A DNA stretch of 64,000 bases from Portulaca oleracea (lineage: Eukaryota > Streptophyta > Magnoliopsida > Caryophyllales > Portulacaceae): positions 43,857,513 through 43,921,512 of the forward strand of contig CM055870.1 of assembly GCA_029582165.1 (NCBI GenBank), read 5' to 3'. Positions within the stretch are counted from its first letter, which is position 1; every line of letters starts with the position of its first letter. The notes beneath the pieces are model-generated. The model searched no databases and had not been told where the DNA came from. It was given only the letters and a program-made list of their open reading frames with translations. Of the stretch, positions 45,436 through 57,227 are shown in pieces. Position numbers and translations under genes: made by a program.

Positions 45436-47275
45436 CCATATTAAGTTTCACCCTTCTTTCTTGTGACACTCCTTTGCTAAAGGACACCTCAGACTTCTCC
45501 TTGTCAACTTTTGACCCGATGCTCTTTCGTAAACGTTGAGGATTTCAACTACCTTCAAGCATTCTTGTCTGGTTGTGCGAGTAAAGATAAGATAATCATC
45601 AGCGAAGAACAAGTGTGAAACTTGCGGTCCGCTTGCTTGCTTTAGCTCCATGAATCTTCCTTTCGCTTGTCGCATTCGAGATTAAAGCTGACAAAGCTTC
45701 AGCCACCAAAATAAATAAGTATGGGGATATAGGGTCTCCTTACCCGAGCCCCCTCGAAGGCACAAATGGTTAGTAGGCCTTCCATTGACAAGCACATTAT
45801 ACGTGAGGGATTTTAGCGCACATCATAACCCATCCGATCAATTTCCTATCAAACCCATATTACACATTAACTTTTCTAAGAACTCCTACTCCACCCTATC
45901 ATATGTTTTTTGTATGTCATACAATATTCGACCCAACAATATGTCAGAATTTTTGAAAAAAGAAAACATGCATATCGTCAGTCCCGGGGGCCTTATTAAG
46001 GTGCATATGCCTCGGATCCTCTTTGATCTCCTCGGTGGTCATTGGTTTTGTATGGTCAGCGTTGACATCCATTGTGTTGGCCCTATTGATTCCAGCAAGG
46101 GCTTCGTCAATATGGTGTGTGCCCTCACTTTGAAAGAGGTTCTTATAAAAGTCCCTAATTATTGCCTCCACCTCCTCTTCCCCCGTCTTCCAATTCCCTT
46201 CCTATTTATAGATGCCCTCTATTGTGTTTTTCGACCTTCTCTGGGATGCTTTATGGTGAAAATACTTGGTATCATGATCCTTGTCCCCGATATTTGTGGT
46301 TCTCGCCCTCAAGAACCAGAAAGCCTCCTTGTTTTTGTATAGCTCCTCTAGTTGCTCCTCTAATTGCACCCTTTATGTGATGTTTTCTTAAGACCATGCC
46401 TCCTCTTACACTCTCTTCAACCTATTTTCTTTTTCCTCAATCAATTGATCCATCTTTCCTAACTTTCCATGTGCCACGTAGCTAGCTTTCTCGAACAATA
46501 CTCCAGCTTCTGTATCAGACTTAGGTTTGGGAACGCCCTCCATCTATCTTCCTCTATTTTAGCGCTGTCCTGGTAATTGAACCAGAATTTCTCTAGTTTC
46601 CTACTCATTTTGATCGGTTTGCACTGACTTTCCTTTTTCTCTGAAGACATCAAAATGTGGGATGGTCTGACTTCAACCTCACAAGGTGATCCAACTCAGC
46701 TTTAGGATGTGTAGTCACCCAATTCTCCTTTATCTTAAAGGGGGTACCAGTGAAGCCCAAATCTTTCAAATTCCAATCATCCATAAAATCTCTAAATGTT
46801 GCCATCAATCGGCTTTCCCTGAGTCAACACCTATTCCTCCAGTGTGAGTACCTTATTAAATTCGCCCTTTATGACTATCAGCCACCTATTTGTCTCCGTT
46901 AATCTCCTTAGTAAGTTCCACGTTTTGGTGTCTCTCGGTAGTTTCTACACACCCGTAGATGTCAATAAAGTATCACACACTCCCATTTCCTTCCCGAACT
47001 TGCCCCTTGATATGGTGGTCGTCATCATAGGACTTCACTTTAAAATCCACCTCTTCATTCCAGAAGATGGCCAACCCTCCCGATCTCCCTTTACTACTCA
47101 CCCCTAAGAAGCCTTGGAACCCCAGCTTGCTCTTCATATTGCTCATTAGTTTTGTTGTGACCATAGTTTTAGATAGGAACAAAACATTGGGGCTAAACAT
47201 TTTCCTCCACTTAAGGAGGAGTTGAACTTCTCGGGGATTGCCCCCTCACTGACAATTCCAACACAATATCTTCAT
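45436..47275 (-). pseudogene. LINE C ORF2 endonuclease and RT
   Basis: The start MKILCWNC at 47275 matches the usual LINE ORF2 opening. 47200-46973 reads PNVLFLSKTMVTTKLM and GRSGGLAIFWNEEVDF (endonuclease). 46653-46459 is linker. 46171-45944 has FYKNLFQSEG, MTTEEIKEDPRHMHLNKAPG and FFFQKF (RT entry). 45675-45448 has VSHLFFADDYLIFTRT with the catalytic FADD, then the hAT insertion. Confidence 0.82.
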
Positions 47276-48758
47276 CTTGACTAGCGAAGGTGGTCTTATG
47301 CCACCTCCGCATTAAAAACAGAAGAACATATGTCATGACTTTCATGTTCTTTTAGTTTCTTGCATATTCCTTCACCACCAAGTTCCTTGTCCACTTCCAT
47401 CTAGTCCTTTGATCTCCTCTTCTGTGTTCTCTCTCCCTGATGTACCTGTGCTGACCTCCCCTCCCGAGTTACTCTCTTCCATTTTCCCTTTGTTGTTTTT
47501 GTTCCTTGCCCACTCCCACAGAGAACACAAGCACTAAGGTTAAAGAAATCGTATTGAGTTCCCTTTCTCCCTTGTTCAATCTCTAGCTATCTTTGTTTTT
47601 TTGGTGCATGTTCTCCCCTTCTTTATTTCTTATTCCTCCCCCTCCCCCTAGCACGTTCTCCCTCATTTTCTGATCATCGGTCCCCCCAGCATTGAGGTGA
47701 GATGTTATATGCTCATCCATGTCCACCCCTCCCTGCTCTCTCTCTCTTTGTCACTTTCTTTATTCCCCCTACCTCGTAGTGGCCCGCGTATCCGCAATGG
47801 TTGCTTTCTCCGTACCTATTGCTTGTATCCACTCTCCTACTATGTTTCATCCCTTCTCTTGTGGACTTTGGAAAAGCTTCCTCTTGATCAAGCTCGGTGG
47901 CCACAACTGTATTTTGGTCCCCTTGCTTGTCTTCTTTTGCTTCGCCTCGTAGATACCCAGCTTTTGTAACCTCCCCTTGTATTTCTCCTTCTCTATTTTT
48001 GACGCTAGTACCTGTTCTTCTTTAGGCTCACCCGAAGCCAATCTCCATAGGTGTAGACCACCTCCGTCCCACCCTAACCCTCCTCCTCTCTACAATCATT
48101 GTTTACATCCTATCCTTCCGCAATAGAATCAGAATGCTGGCAACCGTTCATATTTAAAGTCCATCCATTTTTGCACCCCTCCGTTCACTCTAATCTTCTT
48201 CCCGCTTTGGAGCGGTTTGTTGACGTTTAGCATGGCCTTCACCTCATATAAGGCTCCCATCCCAGAGGATCCGAGTCATCTTACTCGAGAAATCCTTCCA
48301 TGTCTTCCGCTATTTCCTTTGCCAATTTTTTTGTTCTCTTATCAAAGGGTGCATCATATATGCAAACCCAGAACGGAGATAATCCAAATTCAATCTCTTA
48401 TGGTTGTTGGTCGCCGGAGACTTCCTGTATAATTAGTAGGCTATTATCGAACATCCGTCCATGGTCTCCCTTAGAGGACTCACTTCCGGTCTTGTTGGCA
48501 ATAAAACTGGTAGATGAAAAGGTTATGATCAATGGCTCTAATTGAAACCTCATCCCTCATCCTCCATATCATGTTTAGGGTTCGTTTTAGGGCCTCGAAC
48601 ACAAACGTCTTCTCCGCATGCTATTTTCCTACTAATATCAGAGATGTTTTGGTCTCTTCTTTTGCCCTTTCGTCTTCCCCATCCTTTCCTCCTATCGCCT
48701 TTTCCTCTTTTTCCGTAAGGTGGAACTTACTCCATTCGTTCGCCAGTTCCTCTGCCAT
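47276..48758 (-). pseudogene. LINE C ORF1 (DUF4283)
   Basis: The start MAEELANEWSKFHLTEKEEK at 48758 is typical for plant LINE ORF1. After one stop, AEKTFVFEALKRTLNMIWRM, then MFDNSLLIIQEVSGDQQP and IEFGLSPFWVCIYDAP form the DUF4283 region (about 48620-48300). 48041-47700 is lysine-rich linker. The second half is too broken to place a zinc knuckle. Confidence 0.75.
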
Positions 48759-48759
48759 A

Positions 48760-51347
48760 ATCCATCTTAACGGACACAAACACACATCGTACCGCCGACA
48801 GACTTACTGACACAGTAGGGGCGATAACCGAGACTCGTACTAAAACCCTACAAAACCCCTAGCAATGACGCTCGAGTTTTAGAGGGACTACTATTGGACA
48901 TGATTGAATTTATGTCCACATCATTGAATTTATGTCTGTTTAAGTTAACTTTAACGCCTAATTGATTACATGTACACCCAATTATAATTTATGTCCACAT
49001 ACATTCATGTCCGTATATATTTTGTTTCAAGTACTTGATTACTTTACATGTCCACGTAAATGTAGTATATGTCCACATACTTGCACATAATTATAATCAT
49101 CGTCTACACGCTAACACTTTTTTCACCATTACCCCAGAACCCCGCATCAACCACACACCACAACTCAGTTTCAGCATTCACCACCTTCATAAGAAGATTG
49201 TACCTGGTTTCTAGGTGACCTTAGCCTTCTCTCTCTTTCTTTAATTTTCTTTTTTTTTTTTCTTGGCAGAGAGTTTCTCACCCAAATGTCTTATAATCAC
49301 ATAATCAAATCCCCATAAAATCTGAATTTTCTCTTTTTTTCTTTTAGTATTGATAAGTTGTTTTGTGTGTAAAATAGGTGGTTTTTAAGACATGCGTGGT
49401 TGTTTTGTTCTTATCCATTAGATTTGAGATCATTGGTTTTTATTCATGCTTCTCACCTTCTCATATTAAACTTTGACACGCAAATTTCACTTTGACAATT
49501 TTAGTCGTACAATCCATCGATAAATTATAAGGGTAGAACAATAATTACAATAATTTTTATTTGCACCAGAATAGTCAACACCAAGATTTGAACCCTTGAT
49601 GCAAAAGAAAATCCTTCAACTTCTATGCCACATGCCACTAGATCACTGTATTCTTTGTTAGTATATTTTTTTATATAAATATATTCTATATTTCCCCCTT
49701 TTATATTGGAACCGTCATTTACTTCATTGTATTTTTTATTTGTATTTTCCCTTTAATTTATGTTGTGTTATTATTTTATTTTAATTTATTTTAATTTATT
49801 TTAGGTTCATGTGTTATCATTTTACATTATCTTATTTTTTGATGTTTTGGTGCAAAATATAATATTAATTTTAATCATTTTTGTTTCTATAGAAAACAAT
49901 TGAATTTCTTTAAAAAAAAATTGTTACTACATTATACCTAAAGTATTAAATTTGTGGTAAACGACCCCATATGTATGCCTACTGTTGCTATGGAATTCAT
50001 TTCGTTCAATGGGCATTGAATTCTTGACTATTAATACTCTAAACATGTTATGGTATATCATACGAAACTATAAGCATTAAATTTACTATTAAAACACTTT
50101 CTTAAAAGTATACATTTATAATTAGTTTTCAAAAATTATTTGAAAACAATGCTCAATGTTCAACATATATTAGAGATTATGTAACTTAAATGCTTATGTT
50201 TATGTAATTGTTAAAATAACTAGACAAATATATTATCATTCTTTTATATGATAAATTCAATATGTTTTTACCATTGTGTTTTGATCTTAACTTTTGTTGA
50301 AATAAATTTCAATGACCTAATATAAATCATTTTGATAAAACTAACTTTAATACATTACTTAATTTTAATCTTATCAAGAGTTAGTTTCTAATGAAATAAG
50401 TTTTGAAGGTATCTTATGATGTCCTTAACAAGGTTTAGAAAGTTCATTAGAAGGACTAATGGAAACTTTTGAAAAAATAAAATAAAATTTGAGCCTATTT
50501 GAAAAGAAAAATAGAATGATGTTTGTTAATAGATTGTCTCATCATATTGCATTATTATTCATTGATATTAATTCTTAAATTATCATTAAAAATATTGACA
50601 ATCAAAATGTAAAAAATATATGTGAATTTTATATTTAACAAGAAAAATAATTCTTTGCTATTTTAAATGAATTTTATTTAAATACTTCACATAAAGTCTG
50701 ATAAATTAATTAATCAAAATTTTCAAAGTTTTTACCCTTCATATAACCTTTGACAACTGTTGAATAAGGTTTTTTATTTGCCTATATAACTTTCTTTATA
50801 AATTAATTATACACAGGGAAATTAGTCAATAATCTTATTTCTCAATTAATCTCTTTATTACACCTCTTCCCCTTCATTTTAAATGTTGATTCTCATTCCC
50901 ATTCATCAATTAATTATTTTCTTATTATGTATGAAAGTAATCAAAATTGTAGAATCTATCTAATATATTAACTTGATGTTAAGTTGAATCATGCATATAT
51001 AAATGTTTCTATTATGTATGAAAATAAGAAAAACAATTCCATAAAAAAAGAAAATAAGAAAAATAATAATACCTAATATATTGGTTGATGTTAAATTAAA
51101 TCATGCATGTGTGTGTATCATAGAAATAGTATGAGAAAGAGAGAGATGTAAGAATTTTATTTAGTATATACACATATATACTTCAAATTAAAATTATTTA
51201 AAAAGTATGTGTATGATACATTTAAAAATTTTTTATTTAATGATTATCATTATATAACAATGTTACAGTATCACTGTTAATTTTGTTGTTCTTTTATTTT
51301 AGTTTGGGGAAAATTTCTCATGTCTTTATGTTGTATTATAAGGCATG
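48760..51347. other. AT-rich intergenic stretch
   Basis: No gene seen. 48895-49095 repeats ATGTCCACAT-like phrases at least five times without a fixed period. The rest is AT-rich with many stops, apart from the SINE-like piece at 49560-49665. Confidence 0.5.
49560..49665 (-). mobile_element. tRNA-derived SINE-like sequence
   Basis: On minus: an A-box-like TGATCTAGTGGCATGTGG (plus 49628-49645), then about 35 bp later GGTTCAAATCT (plus 49584-49594), a good match to the Pol III B box GGTTCRANNC. The order and spacing fit a plant SINE head. The tail and target duplications were not found. Confidence 0.5.
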
Positions 51348-52283
51348 TGTAAACACAAATTTCGAGTTTATAATAAATAAAGACAAGAAATTGATAAATA
51401 AATTAATTTGTGTTAATATTTGAAGGTATGCGGGTACAATCTCTGTATTAAATACAATAAAGTAGTCCTCTGATTCGATCTCCTGAAATTTGGGTGAGCC
51501 GAGGGCGCGAACGTTTGATCTCAACCTCGAATGCAGGTTTAGCTGAAGAATCCTTGGAGTATTTCTGGAGCATTGATCTCCTTAGTGGTTGGTAGCTGGA
51601 GGCTGCTCGAAGGTTGACCGTTTGCAGGTTGACTGTAGGTTGCATTTCTTAAAGTTCTTGGATGCGAGGGCTTGAATGCTTGGTCTCGATCGATGAACCA
51701 GAAGAAGAAGTGACTGCAGTCTTTGATGTGAACAACAGAAGTTATTGAACTAGCAGGCGTTGGTTCTTGGCGCTTGATAGATGGAGGTCGCTTGTAGTTC
51801 GATTTTCTGAAAGGCTTTGTAGGTTTTGCCGAAGAACTCTGTATCAGTTCTTGATCTTGACGCGATAGAGGCTTCGAGACTCGATCTTGAGCTTTTGCAG
51901 ACTTCGAGACTGCTGACAGTTTTGATCTTCTGAAACCTCTGGAATGCAGTATGCCGAATGCCACCGGGGGAGTTAAAAATGAAGGAGGAGTCCTCTTTAT
52001 AGGCTTTAAAGGCCTAAACCCTAGGGTTTCCACTGGGCTTTGGGCTTGGGCCCAAATTAATTAATTATTCCATTAAATTTAAATAAAGAAATAATTAATA
52101 TTTTTTACATCATCTCTGACATGTGTCACGATGTTATTGGATAGGATGTATTTCCATTTAAAATTCAATTAAGTGGAACGTCGTAATTAACTTAACACGC
52201 GGCGGATAATAATTGGTCGAATAAATTTAATTTATTTTCCACGTGTCATTTTTTAATTGGTCGACAAATTTTTACCTCCTACA
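51348..52283 (-). repeat. Probable solo LTR (936 bp)
   Basis: On minus it begins TGTAGGAGGTAAAAATTTG and ends GTGTTTACA. Flanks GCATG (51343-51347) and ACATG (52284-52288) match 4 of 5. The TATA box on minus, TATAAAGA, lies at plus 51995-52002. Upstream of it are AAACCCTA (telo-box) and TGGGCCC sequences (52018-52055). No partner LTR, PBS or PPT is in the window. A 164-codon frame inside (51539-52033) is taken as transcribed LTR sequence, not a gene. Confidence 0.55.
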
Positions 52284-52288
52284 ACATG

Positions 52289-53065
52289 ATTCTTAGTTAA
52301 CTAAAACTGTTTGCTTTATCAAATTTAAGTCTAAGTTACATAATTACGATCTTTTAAAAATTAGTAAATGTAATTTTACAAGTCAATAATAGAAACGCAA
52401 TAATTCGTTAAGGTATTCAATATATAATATTTTTCAAATAAAAAAATCATATAAAAATAAAATAACAATAATGAGGAATATATCTATAATGCATAATCGT
52501 TCATACTGAGAGTAAATGAACAATAATAAATACTATTGTTTCCCTCTCACTATATTTTTATTTTTGAATATATTCATTCCAACTTATTTTGACTGAGTTT
52601 ATTATAAATTGAACTATCTAAACTTATTTTAAATTTATTATAGTGAGCTAACCTATATTTATTTATTTTATCTTATTTGAATTTATTTGAAAGAGATTTT
52701 TTGCAAATTTATTCTAAATTTATTTAATGAACTAGTTTTGAAAATAAACTAAAAATAATATGTTTTTAATTGCTCCAACTAGCTAGCATTCGTCTTGAGC
52801 CAGAGTCGAGTTATTATTAAGAAGGCTTATTTTTAAGCAATATAAGTAGTGTCAACCGTCTATTTTACATTAAACATTCAATTTCCCCCTTCAATTTTTT
52901 TCAAAGGATTAACATTTGTCTTTTATATATATATAATATATCTAACTGTGAAAAAATAAACCGAATAAAAGATAATGTTAATCGCATAAACTAGTCAGCA
53001 TTCAGCTTGACCGGTTGAACAATTATCTAGGAGGTTGTTTACAAAAGTCCTACATATTTGGCATG
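52289..53065. other. AT-rich stretch with no recognised feature
   Basis: Long A/T runs and stops in every frame. Nothing assigned. Confidence 0.5.
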
Positions 53066-53067
53066 TA

Positions 53068-53353
53068 CTATCTCCGTCCCGTTTTCTCGGTCAAATTAAC
53101 TAAATTTACAAGTCCAATGCATTATGGGAATTGAAGCAAAAATGTTGTGGATTGTCAATAATACCCTTCATAATTCTTGTGCAGGAAAAGAGGTAGTTTA
53201 TTTTATTTAGTCAAAATCATCAATAAAAATAAAGGAAGTAGTAGTATTTATTAGGGATAAAAAAAGAATTATAGTTATTGAAATTGGAGAAATGACAAAT
53301 ATTTTCGGACAATAAAATTTGTTATGGTGACAAAGAAATGGGGACGGAGGTAG
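53068..53353. mobile_element. Stowaway-type MITE (286 bp)
   Basis: The left end CTATCTCCGTCCCGTTTTCT and the right end, reverse complemented as CTACCTCCGTCCCCATTTCT, form good terminal inverted repeats. TA lies at 53066-53067 and 53354-53355. Confidence 0.88.
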
Positions 53354-54239
53354 TATATCAAAACTTGTAAGGATAACTTGATCCAATTTCAATAAGTTCC
53401 ACCAAATTTCAATATTTCATTGCTCTGTTTAATTTTCCGAATTCGTCTGACGTTTACTGTTTACATTAGCAGTCCTTAGACTGTAGTCCCGCGGGACTAC
53501 AGATCTAATTATAACTCCCGCTATACCCAGTCCACAAATAAAGCCCAAAGCACAGATTTTGGTCCAAATCGTGATGCGCGTAGAAAATAAATTTAATTAT
53601 CAAGCTTCAAGCCTCGTGTAGCATAGAAATTGATTGGCTGGGCGGTCTTGTTCCTATATAGCATGCTAGAGGTCAACAATTCAAATCTTAGTATCAGCCA
53701 TGAGTAGATATTTTTGAGAAAGAAATTTACTTTTGTGCTTTGTCAATATCTCACTTTTTCATATATTTTTCGCTTATAACCCAAGTATAATTTTTTATTT
53801 TGAATACATAAAAAATAGATATTAAATTATTAATATTATTATTTTTTTGCTTTGCTTCTCTCTCATGTTTCTTTTATATTTCACTATTGTTCATAATTTA
53901 ATAGTTTTTTTTAATATATGTATAAGTGATTCATGTACACCCATATATTAAAATTAATATTTTTTGTTTTTAACTTGAATTTTTAGTAAGTAATTTTTGA
54001 TAAATTTAGGTAAAAAATGGTCAAATTAAAGTTATCCTTGAACTTGATAAGCCCTAACACAAATTCATTTGCTTACTAATATTTTGTGGGATGTACACAT
54101 TTGCACACTATCATAGGCTCCTTTGCACACTAATTTTTTTGTTCTTTTTACACTAGCTAGACTCCTTTGTATGTTAATTTTTTTGACACACTAACACGAT
54201 CTTGTTTGCACATTAATATGTACTCCTCTACACAACAAC

Positions 54240-55115
54240 ATGAACTCATTTGCACATTAAGATAGATTTTTTTGCACACCAACACAATTTTTTTTACATG
54301 CTAACAAAAATATATTTGCACACTAACATAAACTTCTTTGCACACTACCATAAACTCTTTTACACACTAACACAGGCACATTTATACACAAGCACATATT
54401 TCTTTGCCGCTAGCACAGACTCTCACACTAATGCTTACTCTTATGCACATTATCACAAATTTCTTTGCACACTTGTTTTGTACGGAATATTTTTGGACAA
54501 GAATCTTCACGTACTCTTTGTTGCCTATTTTTATATTCTTATACACCCAGCAGAGACTCATTTGCACGCTAACACATATATATTTACATACTAATACATA
54601 TTCCTTTGCACACTGACTCAAACTCTTTTGCACGCTAACACATATATATTTACACACTAGTACATATTCCTTTGCACACTGACTCAATCTCTTTTGCATG
54701 CTAACACAAACACATTCACACCTATTTTTATATTTTTGCATGCCCAACATAGACTCATTTGCACGCTACCACATATATATTTACATACTAGTACATATTC
54801 CTTTGCAAACTAACTCAATCTCTTTTGCACACTAACACAAACACATTCGCACACCTATTTTTATATTTTGCGCACCCAGCACAGACTCATTTGCACACTA
54901 ACACATATATATTTACAAACTAGTACATATTCATTTGCACACTGACTCAATCTATTTTGCACGCTAACACAAACACATTCGCACACTTATTTTTATATTT
55001 TTGTACACTCAGCACAGACTCATTTGCACGCTAACACATATATATTTACACACTAGTACATGTTCCTTTGCACACTGACTCAATCTCTTTTGCACGCTAA
55101 CACAAACACATTCGA
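54240..55115. repeat. Minisatellite, about 133-bp unit built from two ~66-bp halves
   Basis: GACTCATTTGCAC starts units at 54555, 54752, 54884 and 55017 (spacings 197, 132, 133). Each has half A (CTAACACATATATATTTACA, then CTAGTACATATTCC) and half B (GACTCAATCTCTTTTGCAC, then CTAACACAAACACATTC). The 197-bp unit has one extra half. 54060-54540 has shorter, older versions built on TTTGCACACTAACAC. Confidence 0.88.
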
Positions 55116-55573
55116 ACACCAATATTTTAGTTTTATAGTATATTAATTTGGTGTTAATAAATATGATATAGTACGATATTTAGTGTTCATACGTATTATA
55201 TTAATAGAAAGAGAAAAATGTACAACAAATTACATTATTTATTAAAAAAATGTAGTTTTATAGTATATTAGTTTGTCCAAAACTAATCTATTAATAACCA
55301 TACTAGTGTACGTAGGTATATGAAATTATATTACTTTTAAATATGAATTATTGTGGGGAAAAAAATTAAATGATATGCAAAAATCTGAAAAATATAAAAT
55401 GACAAAAAAATTTAGAAAATGGGTAATAATTAAAAGAGTTTGTGTTAATGTTCAAAAGAATTTGTACTAGTGTGTAAGAGTTTGTACTAATAAATCTAAT
55501 ATGCAAAGAAATATGTGCTATAGTGTGTAAAGAGGTTTATGTTAATATATAAAGGGAAACTGGAAAAAAATAA

Positions 55574-55911
55574 TCCAAATTTTGGGGTATTGGAAAAAAA
55601 TAATCCGAACTTTCAACTTTGTTAGGTATGAGCTAAACTTTAAATCCTATTATTTTTAACATTCACCACCTAGTGAAACTCTTCCAAAAAAGGATGTAAT
55701 TATAGCGATATTACATGCGAAGCATATTTTTAAATTATTTTTGAGCTGCCAAAAGATCCACATATAATATTGCTACCACTATGTAACTTTTTGAACGAGT
55801 TTAGTTAGGTGGTGGATGCTAAAAATAATAGAGGTCAAAGTTCAACTCATACATAACAAAGTTACAAGTTCGAATTATTTTTTTTCCAAGACCCCATACA
55901 TAAAATTGTAA
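55574..55911. mobile_element. MITE with ~95-bp inverted arms
   Basis: 55584-55672 and the reverse complement of 55800-55895 match closely: both contain GGAAAAAAATAAT, CGAACTT, AACTTTGTTA, GTATGAG, CTATTATTTTTA and CACCACCTA. The central 125 bp is unrelated. Target duplication not determined. Confidence 0.8.
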
Positions 55912-56596
55912 GTTTTCGAAAAAGAAATATTGAGGGGAAAAATAAAATAAGATACAAAAAAATAAAATGCAAAAGATAAAATAAAGAAGGGAGAAAATAA
56001 AAGGAAAGCTATGGACAAAAAGGAAATTAGATATAAGGAAAAAAAATATTAAATTACACATCGATAAATTCAAACTTCACACCTCAAGTATAAGCTAGGA
56101 AAGTCCTTACCAGCATACCATGCACATCACAATTGTTATTATAGGCTACTTGTTTTATATAAATTATATTAAAGCGAGAATTTAAAAAAAGAAAAAAAAT
56201 GAATGACGCTAGCTTATGTATAGCGGGAGTAATGACGCATTGTGTGCTCCCGGGACTACAATAAAATTTTCGTTACACTAGAATGAACCAACATTTCAAA
56301 AAGCTTGGTCAATTATCACCTAATCAATATGATGATTTTTCAAAATTCTTGGAGAATGTAGCGCTATTAGTGGAATACAGAAAAAGAACGGCTCCTTGCA
56401 TCCAAGACAAGCAAAGGACCTATAATCGTTGGAGTTGAAATTGATAACTTCATTTGGCTCAACGAGGTGGTTGCTTTCCGGGTCTATTGATATGTGGTGT
56501 ACTTTATCAGTTTTTTTCCCTTTCCATTGGTTAATTGTGTATGAAGTATTTTGACTTGATTTAATTTAACTCATAAGATGCACAATTAGATATAAG

Positions 56597-57219
56597 TAGT
56601 GGTGTAAATGAGCCGAGACCCCTAGGCTCGGGTTCGGCTCGGTTAGGATAAGTTCGGAACGAAGCTCGCCGAGCTTTCAAACTCAAGGCTTAGGGTCGGG
56701 CTCAGTTCCGGTTCACATATTAGAACTCGGGCTCGGCTTGTAAGACGGCTCGGCTCAATTTTTTTTTTAAAAAAAAAAATTTAAACTCTCTAATTTTAAA
56801 GCAAAAACCAAGTAAATTTCTAGATAATTACTAAAATTAACTAGAAAATAACATTTATTTACAATAAGGGTATAATCAAGTAGAGTTTAAACATTAATAC
56901 TTGAATTTTACGGAGCTTAACTGGAAAATTAAAGAAAATTATCAAATTTACGTTATAATATTAAATTTTAAACATCTAAATTAAATTCAATTGACCTATA
57001 TCCATGGAACAATGCCTACTTCGTACCTAAATACTCAAAAAACCCTAGCCTGAGTCGAGCCCCTCTAGGCTTGGGTTCGGCTTAATAGACATTTGAGCAG
57101 AGTCGAGCTTTGCTCAAACTGAGCTTGAGCCGAGCTTTGACCAAGCCGAGCTTGAGCCTAGCTTTGACCAAGCTGAGCCCAAGCGGCTTGCAAACCGGCT
57201 CGGTTGATTTGTAGCCCTA
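56597..57219. mobile_element. hAT-type non-autonomous element (623 bp)
   Basis: Perfect 8-bp target duplication GATATAAG (56589-56596 and 57220-57227). Ends TAGTGGTGTAAATGAGCCGAG-like and, from the right, TAGGGCTACAAATCAACCG. Both flanking zones are packed with CGAGC/GCTCG words in opposite orientation around an AT-rich core (56760-57000). No transposase. Confidence 0.88.
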
Positions 57220-57227
57220 GATATAAG

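Larger units (their letters stand above)
43126..48758 (-). mobile_element. LINE C: near full-length L1-type element with RNase H
   Basis: Minus-strand order: ORF1 start at 48758, ORF2 start at 47275, EN, RT, zf-RVT and RNase H down to about 43130. A 617-bp hAT-type MITE (44810-45426) interrupts RT. All parts carry stops and frameshifts. The low end abuts LINE E in the opposite orientation. No poly-A tail is obvious. Confidence 0.85.
53481..56270. mobile_element. 2.8-kb region with inverted ends: candidate non-autonomous DNA element
   Basis: Left end TGTAGTCCCG..., with ACTCCCGCTATAC at 53515-53527. The right end reverse complements to TGTAGTCCCGGGAGC..., with the same ACTCCCGCTATAC at 56222-56234. 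The left end contains a perfect 22-bp palindrome (arms CTGTAGTCCCG and CGGGACTACAG, 53481-53502). The interior holds a minisatellite, a small inverted copy of it and a MITE. No transposase frame. No target duplication was established. Confidence 0.5.

Noticed and set aside
51539..52033. 164-codon minus-strand frame
   Set aside because: It starts near the TATA box region of a probable LTR and is Ser/Pro/Lys-rich without a domain; most likely LTR sequence that happens to be open.
53627..53700. Second SINE head on plus
   Set aside because: The B box is weak (AATTCAAATCTT) and no tail or duplication was found, so it was not listed as a feature.
54250..54750. Repetitive 114- and 122-codon frames
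   Set aside because: Both strands are open because the minisatellite lacks stops; the peptides mirror the DNA repeat and are not conserved genes.
54555..55115. CRISPR-like regular spacing
   Set aside because: Units are whole-length tandem copies without unique spacers, in a plant nuclear region; a minisatellite explains them.
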